Origin: an uncultured Bacteroidales bacterium
GTDB lineage: Bacteria; Bacteroidota; Bacteroidia; Bacteroidales; UBA932
Reading direction: 5' to 3'
Assembly (NCBI GenBank): GCA_947630665.1
Contig: CANRID010000008.1
Span: 1-64,000, forward strand
Length of the DNA stretch: 64,000 nt
The translations under genes and the position numbers were made by a program. Of the stretch, positions 15,869-25,102 are shown piece by piece; the stretch's first letter is position 1; every line of letters begins with the position of its first letter. Below the pieces are notes generated by a model that worked only from the letters and a program-made list of their open reading frames with translations, made no database searches and had not been told where the DNA came from.

Positions 15869-16895
15869 ATCTATTTTACTGATTTATACGGGAGGAACGA
15901 TCGGCATGAAGCAGGATCCCGAGACTTCTGCCCTCAAGCCTTTTAATTTTAAACATATTCTGGACGAGGTGCCGGAATTGAAGAAATTCGGTTATAAAAT
16001 AGATTCCTATTCTTTTGATCCGGTGATCGATTCCTCTGATATCGAGCCCCGTTTCTGGGTGGATTTGGTAAGGTTGCTGAAGGAACATTACCAGGCGTAC
16101 GACGGTTTTGTCATCCTGCACGGTACGGATACGATGTCATTCACCGCGTCCGCACTGAGTTTTATGCTGGAAGATCTGGAAAAGCCGGTGGTGCTGACCG
16201 GAAGCCAGCTTCCTATCGGGATGCTCCGTACGGACGGAAAGGAAAATCTGATTTCATCCATCGAGATTGCCGCGGCGAAAGACAGCCGGGGGAGGCCTAT
16301 GGTGCCCGAGGTGTGCATTTATTTTGAAAGCCAGCTGTACAGGGGCAATCGCACGACCAAGTATAGCGCGGAAAATTTCAGGGCGTTCAAATCCGCCAAT
16401 TATCCTGTTCTGGCGGATGTGGGAATCCACATAAAATATAATACCTCGCTGATAAATTATCCGCATAGCTGGGGCCGGCCGCTGAAAATACATACGGAGT
16501 TGAATACGGATGTGGTGATCTTGAAGATATTTCCGGGGCTGAAAAAGGAAATGATGGATGCCGTAGTGGATATTCCGGGATTGAGGGCGATCGTGCTGGA
16601 AACTTTCGGTTCGGGCAACGCCCCTACGGGGGAATGGTTTACCGGTACGATAAAAAGGGCTGTCGGGAAAGGGATTATTGTTTTGAATATTACCCAATGT
16701 CATGCGGGAAGCGTGGATATGGACGCCTATGCTACGGGAAAAGCCTTGAAGGAAGAGGGAGTGGTAAGCGGTTACGACAGCACCACGGAGGCCGCTTTGA
16801 CCAAATTATTTTTTTTATTAGGACAAAATACTGATAATCTGTGCGTTAAATCTTTATTGGAAAAAAATTTACGTGGGGAAATATCAATATCATAG
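15861..16895 (+). CDS. ansA: Type I (cytoplasmic) L-asparaginase
   Basis: This 344-residue enzyme hydrolyses asparagine to aspartate and ammonia. The first catalytic threonine lies in LIYTGGTIGM and the second in ILHGTDTMSFTASAL; GSQLPIGMLRTDGKENL follows. It has no signal peptide, which favours the low-affinity cytoplasmic AnsA type. It is the last gene of the run that began with dprA, with an 8-base overlap to tatD. A long A+T-rich inverted repeat follows before exbB. Confidence 0.88.
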   Translation: MNRSILLIYTGGTIGMKQDPETSALKPFNFKHILDEVPELKKFGYKIDSYSFDPVIDSSDIEPRFWVDLVRLLKEHYQAYDGFVILHGTDTMSFTASALSFMLEDLEKPVVLTGSQLPIGMLRTDGKENLISSIEIAAAKDSRGRPMVPEVCIYFESQLYRGNRTTKYSAENFRAFKSANYPVLADVGIHIKYNTSLINYPHSWGRPLKIHTELNTDVVILKIFPGLKKEMMDAVVDIPGLRAIVLETFGSGNAPTGEWFTGTIKRAVGKGIIVLNITQCHAGSVDMDAYATGKALKEEGVVSGYDSTTEAALTKLFFLLGQNTDNLCVKSLLEKNLRGEISIS

Positions 16896-16902
16896 TACTA
16901 TA

Positions 16903-16937
16903 TTAAAATATTTTGCATAAATTGCACAATATTTTAA
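16903..16937 (+). promoter_or_regulatory. 10-bp perfect inverted repeat upstream of exbB
   Basis: TTAAAATATT (16903-16912) and AATATTTTAA (16928-16937) are perfect inverted copies with a 15-base spacer. The spacer itself contains two TTGCA words. The repeat stands 60 bases before the preferred exbB start. There is no exact TAnnTTTG box here (TATTTTG is one base short). It could be an operator for an iron or envelope regulator, or a weak terminator for the asparaginase run. Confidence 0.45.
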
Positions 16938-16997
16938 AGAATGAAAAACTATAACTATTTAAATACATTGTTTAATATTTTAATTACTCAAAAATTT

Positions 16998-17741
16998 ATG
17001 AAAAAATTTTTCATGTTTTTGGCAGTGTTCGGCCTTATCGCTCTCGCTGCACAGTATGCAATTGCACAAACTCCTGAGCTGTCAGTAAATGACTTATCAG
17101 TTCAATCAGATGTTCCTGTGTACCAACAAATCAAAGCGAAGTTCATCGAGGGCGGCGCAGGGTTCATGGGTACTGTTTTACTCTGTCTTATCTTCGGTCT
17201 GGCCTTAGCTATAGAGAGAATTATTTATTTAAACTTGGCCAGCACCAATACTTCCAAACTGCTTGCCAGTGTTGACGAAGCCCTTAAGAACGGCGGTGTT
17301 GAAGCTGCTAAAGAAGTTTGCCGTACTACCCGCGGTCCGGTAGCAAGTATTTTCTATCAGGGACTGAGCCGTATGGACGAAGGTATCGAAGTCGTTGAAA
17401 AATCAGTCGTATCTTATGGTTCCGTACAGATGAGCCTTCTGGAAAAAGGTCTTACCTGGATTCAGCTGTTCATCGCCATCGCCCCTATGTTGGGATTCCT
17501 CGGAACGGTTATCGGTATGATCTCCGCATTCGATGCTATCGAGGCTGCCGGTGATATTTCCCCTAACGTTGTTGCCGGTGGTATGAAAGTGGCGTTGATT
17601 ACGACTGTCGGCGGTTTGATCGTGGCTATTATCCTTCAGTTGTTCTATAACTACATCGTGTCAAAGATCGACTCTATCGTCGTATCCATGGAGGATGCTT
17701 CCATTTCACTTATCGATATGTTGGTAAACTATAAAAAATAA
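16998..17741 (+). CDS. exbB: ExbB/TolQ/MotA proton-channel protein
   Basis: This is a 247-residue protein if it starts at the ATG at 16998, which opens with a normal signal-like segment (KKFFMFLAVFGLIALAAQYA). An ATG at 16941 would add 19 unusual residues. Three membrane segments follow: GTVLLCLIFGLALAIERI, then LFIAIAPMLGFLGTVIGM and TTVGGLIVAIILQLF, which carry the conserved Pro/Gly and Thr residues of the ExbB proton channel. With ExbD it uses the proton gradient to drive TonB and outer-membrane uptake. The gene leads a four-gene operon. Confidence 0.85.
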   Translation: MKKFFMFLAVFGLIALAAQYAIAQTPELSVNDLSVQSDVPVYQQIKAKFIEGGAGFMGTVLLCLIFGLALAIERIIYLNLASTNTSKLLASVDEALKNGGVEAAKEVCRTTRGPVASIFYQGLSRMDEGIEVVEKSVVSYGSVQMSLLEKGLTWIQLFIAIAPMLGFLGTVIGMISAFDAIEAAGDISPNVVAGGMKVALITTVGGLIVAIILQLFYNYIVSKIDSIVVSMEDASISLIDMLVNYKK

Positions 17742-17752
17742 TACGAATCAGT

Positions 17753-18193
17753 ATGTCTAAAATAATTAAATATATATCATACGCATTGTTGGTTATTTCC
17801 GCGATCTTCATAGTGATATTCTATGTACAGATCGGGTCTATGACTCAGGCGGAAATAGAGAGCGGTGCCAGTACGATGCTGTCGGTAGTGCTGAATTGGG
17901 CCATTATACTGCTGGTCGTTTGCGCAATATGCGCGGTGATCATGCCGTTCTTCTTCAGCACGGGTAAAGGCATCAAGAACACCCTGATAAAAGTAGCCGT
18001 TATCGTAGTGCTGTTCGGAATCTCTTATTTGCTGGCTTCCGGTGCGCCTGTAGAAGCCAATGTGAATCCGGCGCCTACTTTTGCAGAACTTAAATGGACC
18101 GATACCGGACTGATCCTTACCTGCATCCTGTTTGTGGGCGCAGTGTTGGCAATCTTATCCGGAAGTGTTATCAATATTATTAAAAATCGTTAG
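17753..18193 (+). CDS. Small four-helix membrane protein of the ExbB/ExbD cluster
   Basis: This 146-residue protein is almost entirely hydrophobic: four likely membrane segments at about residues 7-26, 46-68, 78-96 and 118-138. A periplasmic-looking loop (GAPVEANVNPAPTFAELKW) lies between the last two. No catalytic motif or named domain is recognised. It sits 11 bases after exbB and 11 before the first exbD, so it is cotranscribed and may be an accessory subunit of the motor. Its function is unknown. Confidence 0.6.
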   Translation: MSKIIKYISYALLVISAIFIVIFYVQIGSMTQAEIESGASTMLSVVLNWAIILLVVCAICAVIMPFFFSTGKGIKNTLIKVAVIVVLFGISYLLASGAPVEANVNPAPTFAELKWTDTGLILTCILFVGAVLAILSGSVINIIKNR

Positions 18194-18204
18194 AAAAAAA
18201 AGAT

Positions 18205-18783
18205 ATGGCAAAAAGAGGCATTCAAGAGATTAATGCTGGGTCAATGGCCGATATCGCTTTCCTGTTGCTGATTTTCTGGTTGACTACAACCACCATGGAT
18301 GTGGACAAAGGGCTTCAGCGCCGTTTGCCGCCTATGCCGGAAACAGAGAATCAGACTGACATAAAGATCAACCAACGAAATATTATCGTGGTGAAGATCA
18401 ATGCCAACGACCGGCTTATGGCCGGTGGCGAGGCGCTCGATGTCAGTCAGCTCAAGGATAAGATTATCGAGTTCATTACAAACCCAACCAATGATGAAAA
18501 GCTTCCTGAAAAGGAAATGAAAGACATTGAAGGTTTTGGCCAATATCCCGTTTCTAAAGGTTTAGTTTCATTACAGAATGACCGCGGTACCAGTTATGAT
18601 TCCTATATCAAGGTACAGAATGAGATCGTACGTGCGTTTAACGAGATCCGCGATGATTTTGCAATGTCGAAATTCAATAAAAAATATGCGATGCTGGACG
18701 AGACGCAGCAGAAGATCGTGCGCGACGCTATCCCGCAGAGTATATCGGAAGCCGAACCTAAAGATGTTGGAAAGCGTAAATAA
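18205..18783 (+). CDS. exbD: ExbD/TolR protein, first copy
   Basis: This 192-residue protein has the single N-terminal membrane segment of ExbD, with the essential aspartate in AGSMADIAFLLLIFWLTTTT, and a periplasmic domain. The domain is longer than in classical ExbD (about 140 residues) because of an insert around residues 85-145. It works with ExbB to energise TonB. It lies between the small membrane protein and a second exbD. Confidence 0.85.
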   Translation: MAKRGIQEINAGSMADIAFLLLIFWLTTTTMDVDKGLQRRLPPMPETENQTDIKINQRNIIVVKINANDRLMAGGEALDVSQLKDKIIEFITNPTNDEKLPEKEMKDIEGFGQYPVSKGLVSLQNDRGTSYDSYIKVQNEIVRAFNEIRDDFAMSKFNKKYAMLDETQQKIVRDAIPQSISEAEPKDVGKRK

Positions 18784-18798
18784 AGGAGGACTTAAAAT

Positions 18799-19269
18799 AT
18801 GGCAAAATTCGTAAGAAAAGGGAAAGGCGGGATGCCTTCATTAAATACCTCTTCGCTTCCCGATATCATTTTCATGTTGCTGTTCTTCTTTATGGTGACC
18901 ACAACATTGCGTGATACGGAGAAATTGGTGATGGTGAAATTACCGGAAGCTACCGAAATCGTGAAACTGGAGAGGAAGGACTTGTCATCCTATATCAATA
19001 TAGGTACTCCTATTCTCAGCAAGCAAGGCGAATACGGTACCGACGCCCGTATACAGCTGAACGATTCGTTCAAGACTGTAGACGATATCCGGGACTTTAT
19101 CGCGGCCGAAAGGGAAAATAAAAGCGAGGCGGACAGGAATTTCATGACCGTTTCCATTAAAGCCGACGAGAATGTGCGGATGGGTATCATTACCGATGTC
19201 AAACAGGAGCTTCGTCGTTGTTCCGCATTGAAGATCATGTATTCTGCCAGAAGCGGAAAAGTTAAATGA
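18799..19269 (+). CDS. exbD: ExbD/TolR protein, second copy
   Basis: This 156-residue ExbD homologue has its membrane segment at about residues 18-38 (SSLPDIIFMLLFFFMVTTTL) with the proton-path aspartate. The periplasmic part ends in a TolR-like VSIKADENVRMGIITDVKQELRR. It follows the first copy by 15 bases with a GGAGG ribosome site. Paired exbD genes are common in this phylum and may give hetero-oligomers. A strong terminator closes the operon 20 bases later. Confidence 0.87.
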   Translation: MAKFVRKGKGGMPSLNTSSLPDIIFMLLFFFMVTTTLRDTEKLVMVKLPEATEIVKLERKDLSSYINIGTPILSKQGEYGTDARIQLNDSFKTVDDIRDFIAAERENKSEADRNFMTVSIKADENVRMGIITDVKQELRRCSALKIMYSARSGKVK

Positions 19270-19288
19270 TCCGATACGGACAGATATG

Positions 19289-19318
19289 AAAAAAGGCGCT
19301 TCTACAGGCGCCTTTTTT
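19289..19318 (+). terminator. Strong intrinsic terminator of the exbB-exbD operon
   Basis: GGCGC (19295-19299) pairs with GCGCC (19308-19312) across an 8-base loop. The stem is extended by six A/T pairs (A 19289-19294, T 19313-19318). The A run and T run make it work in both directions in principle, but only the plus strand has a gene ahead of it. Confidence 0.85.
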
Positions 19319-19353
19319 CACATCTTGCCGATGGTTTTCTGAAAAAGATATCG

Positions 19354-19361
19354 TAACTTTG
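19354..19361 (+). promoter_or_regulatory. -7 box of the alkaline phosphatase gene
   Basis: TAACTTTG matches the TAnnTTTG consensus and lies 37 bases before the ATG at 19399, after the terminator of the preceding operon. No convincing -33 TTG is seen. Confidence 0.55.
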
Positions 19362-19398
19362 ACACTCCGATAAGAGAGTAATTTAATTCTGACGATAT

Positions 19399-20643
19399 AT
19401 GAAAAATGTTAATTTGAAATTGATCGCTTTGACATTGGTGGCGGTTTCCCTTATCTGCTCATGCACGGAGACCCCGCAAGCCGGCCAGCCGCAGAAGGCC
19501 AAATATGTATTTTATTTTATCGGGGACGGCATGGGTTTTTCCCACATCGCACTCACGGAAGCTTATCTGGCGACGCGGGAAGGAAAAATCGGAAGCAATC
19601 CGGTTTGCTTTTCGCAATTCCCGGTTATGGGAATGGCGACCACTTATTCCAACAGCAACTATATTACCTGTTCCTCCGCTGCGGGAACCGCTTTATCCAC
19701 GGGGTATAAAACCAATAACGGTATGTTGGGCGTGACTCCGGATACCAGCGATCTGACCAGTATTTCCTATAAGATCCATGAGGCCGGCTACCCTGTCGGG
19801 ATCATGACCACGGTAACCATAGATCATGCGACTCCGGGCGCTTTTTATGCGCGTTCCGCAAACCGCAACGATTATTATGAGATCGCAGTCCAGCTTCCTA
19901 AAACGAATTTCGAATTCTTCGGTGGCGGCGGATTCGTTTCTCCGACCGGTAAAGAGAAAGATCAACCTTCCGTTTACGGTATGTTGGAGGAAGACGGATA
20001 TACCGTAGCATACGGCATGGAAGATTATGCCTCCAAGAAAGCTTCCGCAGAAAAAATGGTATTGTTCCAGGAAAAGGGAAAAGAAGACAATATCTTGCCT
20101 TATGCAATCGAGAGAAAAGAAAACGATCTGAGCCTGAAACAGGTAGTGGAAGCAGCCATCGAATTCTTGGATAAAGGGAATGGATTCTTCGTTATGGCCG
20201 AAGGCGGAAAAATAGACTGGGCCGCTCATTCCAACGATATAGCTAACACGATTTTCGAAACCCTCGACATGTCGGACGCTATCGAAGTCGCTTACCGGTT
20301 TTATGAAAAACATCCGGACGAGACGTTGATCGTCGTAACGGCCGACCATGAAACGGGTGGAGTGGCTTTGGGAAGGAACAAAGGGTATGTTTTCGATTTG
20401 AGCGGAGTCGATTCCATTGCCGCCTTGAGGCAATCCGCCGGTACCAATGTGCAGAATTATATGGATCAGAAAACGCTTGATGCCGATTCTGAAAAAGCCA
20501 TGATCGGATGGACCACTATTTCCCATACCGGAGGCGCCGTGCCGGTGTTTGCGGTAGGAGCGGGAAGCGAAGCGTTTGCCGGACGGATGGACAATACCGA
20601 TATTCCTAAAAAAATATGCGCCGCCATGGGTGTGGCCTATTAA
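19399..20643 (+). CDS. Alkaline phosphatase, lipoprotein form
   Basis: This 414-residue phosphomonoesterase has a lipoprotein signal (LIALTLVAVSLICSC), so it is exported and lipid-anchored. The metal and nucleophile motifs are FIGDGMGFSHIAL near the start, the active serine in SSAAGTALSTG, and VTADHETGG late in the sequence. These match the PhoA-type alkaline phosphatase superfamily. It would release phosphate from organic phosphates in the periplasm or at the surface. It has its own promoter and is followed after 15 bases by another exported enzyme. Confidence 0.88.
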   Translation: MKNVNLKLIALTLVAVSLICSCTETPQAGQPQKAKYVFYFIGDGMGFSHIALTEAYLATREGKIGSNPVCFSQFPVMGMATTYSNSNYITCSSAAGTALSTGYKTNNGMLGVTPDTSDLTSISYKIHEAGYPVGIMTTVTIDHATPGAFYARSANRNDYYEIAVQLPKTNFEFFGGGGFVSPTGKEKDQPSVYGMLEEDGYTVAYGMEDYASKKASAEKMVLFQEKGKEDNILPYAIERKENDLSLKQVVEAAIEFLDKGNGFFVMAEGGKIDWAAHSNDIANTIFETLDMSDAIEVAYRFYEKHPDETLIVVTADHETGGVALGRNKGYVFDLSGVDSIAALRQSAGTNVQNYMDQKTLDADSEKAMIGWTTISHTGGAVPVFAVGAGSEAFAGRMDNTDIPKKICAAMGVAY

Positions 20644-20658
20644 TATCCGTTTGTTTAT

Positions 20659-22212
20659 ATGAAAGGATGTTTTGCCCGAATGTTTAGAATCGCGCTATCG
20701 GCAGTATTGTTGTCGGCCGGTAGCGTTTTTGCAATAATTCCCGCAGATGCCCAGGAGAAGGAAATTCCAAAGAGGGAGTTCAGGGGTGCGTGGCTGCATA
20801 TTGTGGGAAATAAAACGATCGCGACCCTCTCTGCGGACCAGGTAAAGCAAATGTTTCTGAACGCCTTGGATTCTTTGCAGGAAGCGGGATGCAACGCCGT
20901 TATTTTTCAGGTAAGGCCTACGGCGGATGCTTTCTATTATTCTGAAATCGAGCCGTGGAGCCGTTATCTTACCGGCGAGCAGGGAAAGGCTCCGGAGCCT
21001 TTCTGGGATCCGCTGGAATTTATGGTCCGGGAAAGCCATAAACGGGGCATGGAACTGCATGCCTGGTGCAATCCTTATCGGGTAACTTTGGAAGAATCGG
21101 ACCAGCTCTGTAAGGATCATTTGTATTTCAGCCATCCGGAATTGTTCGTCAAGCACGGGAAACAATTATATCTGAACCCTGCGGAACCGCTGGCACGGTC
21201 TTATACCGTGCGGGTAATTGCCGACATAGTAAGGAGGTACGATATCCAGGCCATTCATTTCGATGATTATTTTTATCCGTATCCGATTTCCGGCGTCGAG
21301 TTCGATGACCAGGACGCTTTTTCCCGTTATGCCGCCGCACAGGGATTTTCCGAGGATCAGAAGGCTGATTGGAGAAGACATAATGTGGAACTTCTGATTC
21401 AGGAGATCAACGATACCATAAAAACAATCAAGCCTTGGGTGCGCTTCGGCATCAGCCCTTTCGGTATCCACCGGAATAAAAAGGATACTCCCGACGGCAG
21501 CGGAAGCCTGACCGACGGCTTGTCCAATTATGACGAGTTGTATGCGGATGTACCCGGATGGGCGGAAAAAGGCTATATCGATTATTGCGTTCCCCAGTTG
21601 TACTGGAAAATAGGGAATCCTAAGGCCGATTATGATATCCTGATTCATTGGTGGGATAAAACCGTGCAGAACGAGAACGCCCATTTGTATATAGGACAGA
21701 ATATTTCCACTTTTAAGGAAAAAGATCTGCAAGACCCCCGGAAAGATCAGACGGAACGTAAGATTGAACTGACCCGTACCCTGCCTAATGTCCGGGGAAA
21801 TGTCTGGTGGCCCGGATGGTCTTTCTGCAGGAATGTCTGCAATATCTTCGATAATCTGAAAAACAATTATCAGAGATATCCGGCTCTGATTCCGGCCTAC
21901 TCGTTTCTCGATGACAAGGCGCCTTCTCCCGTGCACGATATCCATAAGAACGGCCGCCTGATCGAATGGGAACAGCGGAAGTCGAATGCCCGGGATCCCA
22001 TGCAGAAAGCGCTGTTTTATGCCGTATATTGTTTTCCGGACGGAGTGCCCGTAAATATCGATGATTCCCGGTATCTTCTGAAAATTACGCAGGACACCTC
22101 CTATAATGTCGTTGCCGAAAATAAAGAACACGGTGCGGGCTGCAAGTACGTGGTAACGGTGATCGACCGGTGCTGGAACGAAAGCCGGGCATCCCGGATT
22201 ATTTGGTATTGA
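20659..22212 (+). CDS. GHL10/DUF187 exported glycoside-hydrolase-like protein
   Basis: This 517-residue secreted protein has a signal peptide ending near DAQE. The (beta/alpha)-barrel of the DUF187/GHL10 family follows: FRGAWLHIVGNKT, AVIFQVRPTADAFY, ELHAWCNPYRV, AIHFDDYFYPYP and DYCVPQLYWKIG. The family is related to GH13-like hydrolases and includes E. coli YddW; some members act on peptidoglycan glycans. The conserved acidic residues in FDDYFYPYP are likely active-site residues. A fibronectin-like tail covers the last 100 residues. It follows alkaline phosphatase closely, so both are probably cotranscribed. Confidence 0.75.
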   Translation: MKGCFARMFRIALSAVLLSAGSVFAIIPADAQEKEIPKREFRGAWLHIVGNKTIATLSADQVKQMFLNALDSLQEAGCNAVIFQVRPTADAFYYSEIEPWSRYLTGEQGKAPEPFWDPLEFMVRESHKRGMELHAWCNPYRVTLEESDQLCKDHLYFSHPELFVKHGKQLYLNPAEPLARSYTVRVIADIVRRYDIQAIHFDDYFYPYPISGVEFDDQDAFSRYAAAQGFSEDQKADWRRHNVELLIQEINDTIKTIKPWVRFGISPFGIHRNKKDTPDGSGSLTDGLSNYDELYADVPGWAEKGYIDYCVPQLYWKIGNPKADYDILIHWWDKTVQNENAHLYIGQNISTFKEKDLQDPRKDQTERKIELTRTLPNVRGNVWWPGWSFCRNVCNIFDNLKNNYQRYPALIPAYSFLDDKAPSPVHDIHKNGRLIEWEQRKSNARDPMQKALFYAVYCFPDGVPVNIDDSRYLLKITQDTSYNVVAENKEHGAGCKYVVTVIDRCWNESRASRIIWY

Positions 22213-22249
22213 AAATTAAAACATACGGTTAAACCGTTAGATTGCAGTT

Positions 22250-23005
22250 ATGAAGAAAATATATATGTCGGCCCTTTTGTGCTTTCTGACCGTTTTCGGG
22301 GCACAAGCGCAGGTAAACGTGGAAAATGTCGCGGCGCAGGCGATAGAAAAAAATACCGCGAATCCAAACGGGCAAGAAAAATATACGGATTATTATTATA
22401 AACGGGTGGCGGAATTTGCCGGGCAGCCGCCCGTTACTTCCCGGGATATCGTTTTTTTGGGGAACAGCCTGACCGAAGGAGGAAGTTGGAGCGAATGGTT
22501 CCCCGCTACGGAGTCGAAATTAGCCCGCAAGGGAGGGCATATACGCAATAGGGGGATTATCGGAGATGTGGCGATGGGAATTTATGACCGGCTGTATCAG
22601 ATCTTGCCGGGCAAGCCCCGTAAGATATTTCTGTTGGTCGGAGTAAACGATATAAGCCATGATCTGACTGCGGACAGCATCGTTTTTATGATCGGCCGCG
22701 TGGTGGAGAGGATACGTGTCGAATCTCCCGATACAAAATTGTATATTCAAACGCTGCTCCCGTTTAACGAAAGCTTCAAGCGGTACAAAAGGCTGGAGGG
22801 AAAATCACCGGTAGTGCTGCAAGTAAACGAAGGGATCAAAAAGCTGGCAAAGCAATACCGGATTACCTGCATCGATCTGTATCCGTATTTTCTGGAAACG
22901 AAAGACGGAATGGATCTCAGGAGCGATCTCACCCGGGACGGTCTGCATCTGACCTCTCCCGGATACGGGATTTGGGTAAAGCGGATTAAAAAATATGTGA
23001 GATAA
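22250..23005 (+). CDS. Exported SGNH/GDSL hydrolase
   Basis: This 251-residue secreted esterase has a signal peptide ([20 protein letters not shown]). SGNH blocks are visible: GNSLTEGG with the nucleophile serine, a glycine in the NRGIIGD turn, GVNDI with the asparagine, and [10 protein letters not shown] with the catalytic Asp and His. It resembles acetylhydrolases that remove acyl groups from sugars or lipids. It lies downstream of two other exported hydrolases and 17 bases before asnS. Confidence 0.82.
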   Translation: MKKIYMSALLCFLTVFGAQAQVNVENVAAQAIEKNTANPNGQEKYTDYYYKRVAEFAGQPPVTSRDIVFLGNSLTEGGSWSEWFPATESKLARKGGHIRNRGIIGDVAMGIYDRLYQILPGKPRKIFLLVGVNDISHDLTADSIVFMIGRVVERIRVESPDTKLYIQTLLPFNESFKRYKRLEGKSPVVLQVNEGIKKLAKQYRITCIDLYPYFLETKDGMDLRSDLTRDGLHLTSPGYGIWVKRIKKYVR

Positions 23006-23022
23006 ATTTAAAAGTTACGAAA

Positions 23023-24417
23023 ATGAGCGGAATCAAAAGAAAGAAGATTTCTGAACTGCTTGACGGGCAGCCGGGAGAGGATGTGTTGGCAAAAGGCTGG
23101 GTGAGGACGAAAAGAGGAAACAAAAATGTGGTTTTCATTGCCTTGAATGACGGATCCACCGTAAATAACATACAAGTGGTTTGCGATGCCGGTAATTTCC
23201 CGGAAGAACTTTTAAAATCCGTAACGACAGGCGCATGTATAGCCGTAAAAGGCCGGTTGGCGGAGTCCGTGGGAAAAGGGCAGAAAGTGGAAATCCAGGC
23301 CTCGGAAATCGAAATATACGGTACGGCCGATCCGGAGAAGTATCCTTTGCAGAAAAAGGGACACAGTATGGAATTCCTTCGGGAAATCGCCCATCTTCGG
23401 CCCCGTACCAATACTTTCGGCTGCGTATTCAGAATCCGGCATGCAATGGCTTATGCTATCCATAAGTATTTTAACGACAGAGGCTTTTATTATCTGCATA
23501 CTCCCCTGATCACCGCATCCGACTGCGAAGGGGCCGGCGCCATGTTCCAGGTAACCACCCTGGATCTGAACGATGTTCCAAAAGGTCCCGACGGGAAAAC
23601 GGATTTTTCCCAGGATTTCTTCGGACGTCAGACCTCTCTGACCGTGAGCGGACAACTCGAAGGGGAATTGGGCGCGATGGCGTTGGGACAGATTTATACC
23701 TTTGGTCCGACATTCCGGGCTGAGAATTCCAATACGCCCCGGCATCTGGCGGAATTCTGGATGGTGGAGCCGGAAGTCGCTTTCTGCGATATTGTCGAAA
23801 ATATGGATCTTGCGGAGGATTTTATAAAATACTTAGTCAGATATGCGCTGGAGCATTGCATGGACGATCTGCAATTCCTTAACAATATGTTCGACAAAGA
23901 ACTGATCTCCCGGCTGGAAGGAGTGGCGGATACCGAATTCGTACGGCTTTCCTATACGGAAGGAGTGGATATCCTGTCCAAGTCCGGACAGAAATTCGAG
24001 TATCCGGTATATTGGGGAGCGGATCTTCAAAGCGAGCATGAAAGATATCTGGTAGAAAAGCATTTTGGCAGACCGGTGATTCTGACGGATTATCCGAAAG
24101 ATATCAAGGCCTTTTATATGAAGCAGAACGAAGATGGAAAAACCGTCAGGGCCATGGACGTGCTTTTCCCTAAAATCGGCGAAATCATCGGCGGTTCGCA
24201 GCGGGAAGAGAATCTGGATAAATTGCAGGCCCGTATAGCGGAATTGGGAATGGATACTAAAGGCTTATGGTGGTATCTGGATACGCGCCGTTTCGGTACG
24301 GCGCCGCATAGCGGTTTCGGACTCGGATTTGAAAGGCTCTTGTTGTTCGTAACGGGGATGGCGAATATCCGGGATGTGATTCCGTTCCCGAGGACTCCTA
24401 AATCCGCTGAATTTTAA
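23023..24417 (+). CDS. asnS: Asparaginyl-tRNA synthetase
   Basis: This 464-residue class IIb synthetase has an N-terminal OB-fold that binds the anticodon ([19 protein letters not shown]). The catalytic domain has motif 2 ([21 protein letters not shown]) split by the usual loop, and motif 3 [15 protein letters not shown]. The substrate-specific features are those of AsnRS, including [15 protein letters not shown] residues near the active site. Length is standard. The presence of AsnRS means direct charging of tRNA-Asn. Confidence 0.93.
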   Translation: MSGIKRKKISELLDGQPGEDVLAKGWVRTKRGNKNVVFIALNDGSTVNNIQVVCDAGNFPEELLKSVTTGACIAVKGRLAESVGKGQKVEIQASEIEIYGTADPEKYPLQKKGHSMEFLREIAHLRPRTNTFGCVFRIRHAMAYAIHKYFNDRGFYYLHTPLITASDCEGAGAMFQVTTLDLNDVPKGPDGKTDFSQDFFGRQTSLTVSGQLEGELGAMALGQIYTFGPTFRAENSNTPRHLAEFWMVEPEVAFCDIVENMDLAEDFIKYLVRYALEHCMDDLQFLNNMFDKELISRLEGVADTEFVRLSYTEGVDILSKSGQKFEYPVYWGADLQSEHERYLVEKHFGRPVILTDYPKDIKAFYMKQNEDGKTVRAMDVLFPKIGEIIGGSQREENLDKLQARIAELGMDTKGLWWYLDTRRFGTAPHSGFGLGFERLLLFVTGMANIRDVIPFPRTPKSAEF

Positions 24418-24440
24418 AGGGACCTCTTAAAAGACAGGAT

Positions 24441-25067
24441 ATGCTGATAATCGGGATTGCCGGCGGCACCGGCTCGGGTAAAACGACGGTGGTGCAAAAG
24501 ATTACGGGCCTGCTGAAAAAAGAGGAAGTGGTGGTTATCCCCCAGGATTCTTATTATAAGGATAATAGCCATCTTTCCATGGAAGAGAGGCAGGAACAGA
24601 ATTTCGACCATCCCGATTCGGTGGATTTCGATTTGCTGATCCGGCATTTGACCGAATTGAAACAAGGGCGTTCCATAGAGCAGCCGGTTTATTCCTATAT
24701 TACCTGTTCCCGTTCCAGAACGGAAACGGTGCATGTGGACCCGGCACATATAATCATTGTGGAGGGAATTTTGATATTCACTTGTCCGGAATTGCGAAAC
24801 ATGCTGGATATTAGGGTATTCGTAGATGCCGATGCCGATGACCGTCTTTCCCGGGTCATTTCGCGCGATATCGTGGAGAGGGGGAAAAGCGTGGAAAAGG
24901 TGCTGTCCCGGTATGAAAAGACCGTAAAGCCTATGCATCTGCAATTTATAGAACCCAGTAAACGGTATGCGGATATAATTGTTCCCCAGGGAGGACATAA
25001 CCGGGTGGCTGTCGATATCCTGATGGCGGCCATCGAAAAAGCTCTTGAAAAAGAGAAAGGGAAATGA
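24441..25067 (+). CDS. udk: Uridine kinase
   Basis: This 208-residue P-loop kinase phosphorylates uridine and cytidine in pyrimidine salvage. Walker A is GIAGGTGSGKTTVVQKI. The PQDSYYKD motif, FDHPDSVDFDLL and the R-rich lid RLSRVISRDIVERGK are all family marks. It starts 23 bases after asnS and ends 35 bases before a TonB-like gene. Confidence 0.93.
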   Translation: MLIIGIAGGTGSGKTTVVQKITGLLKKEEVVVIPQDSYYKDNSHLSMEERQEQNFDHPDSVDFDLLIRHLTELKQGRSIEQPVYSYITCSRSRTETVHVDPAHIIIVEGILIFTCPELRNMLDIRVFVDADADDRLSRVISRDIVERGKSVEKVLSRYEKTVKPMHLQFIEPSKRYADIIVPQGGHNRVAVDILMAAIEKALEKEKGK

Positions 25068-25102
25068 GTCTCTGAAAAAAAAATTTGTTTATAGAATCGT
25101 GA

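Noticed and set aside
16941..16997. Longer N-terminus of exbB from the ATG at 16941
   Set aside because: The added 19 residues are polar and precede a normal signal segment that begins at 16998. The ATG at 16941 also abuts the inverted repeat.
21166..22131. 321-codon open frame antisense to the GHL10 gene
   Set aside because: The plus-strand gene is well supported by family motifs and a signal peptide; the antisense product has none.
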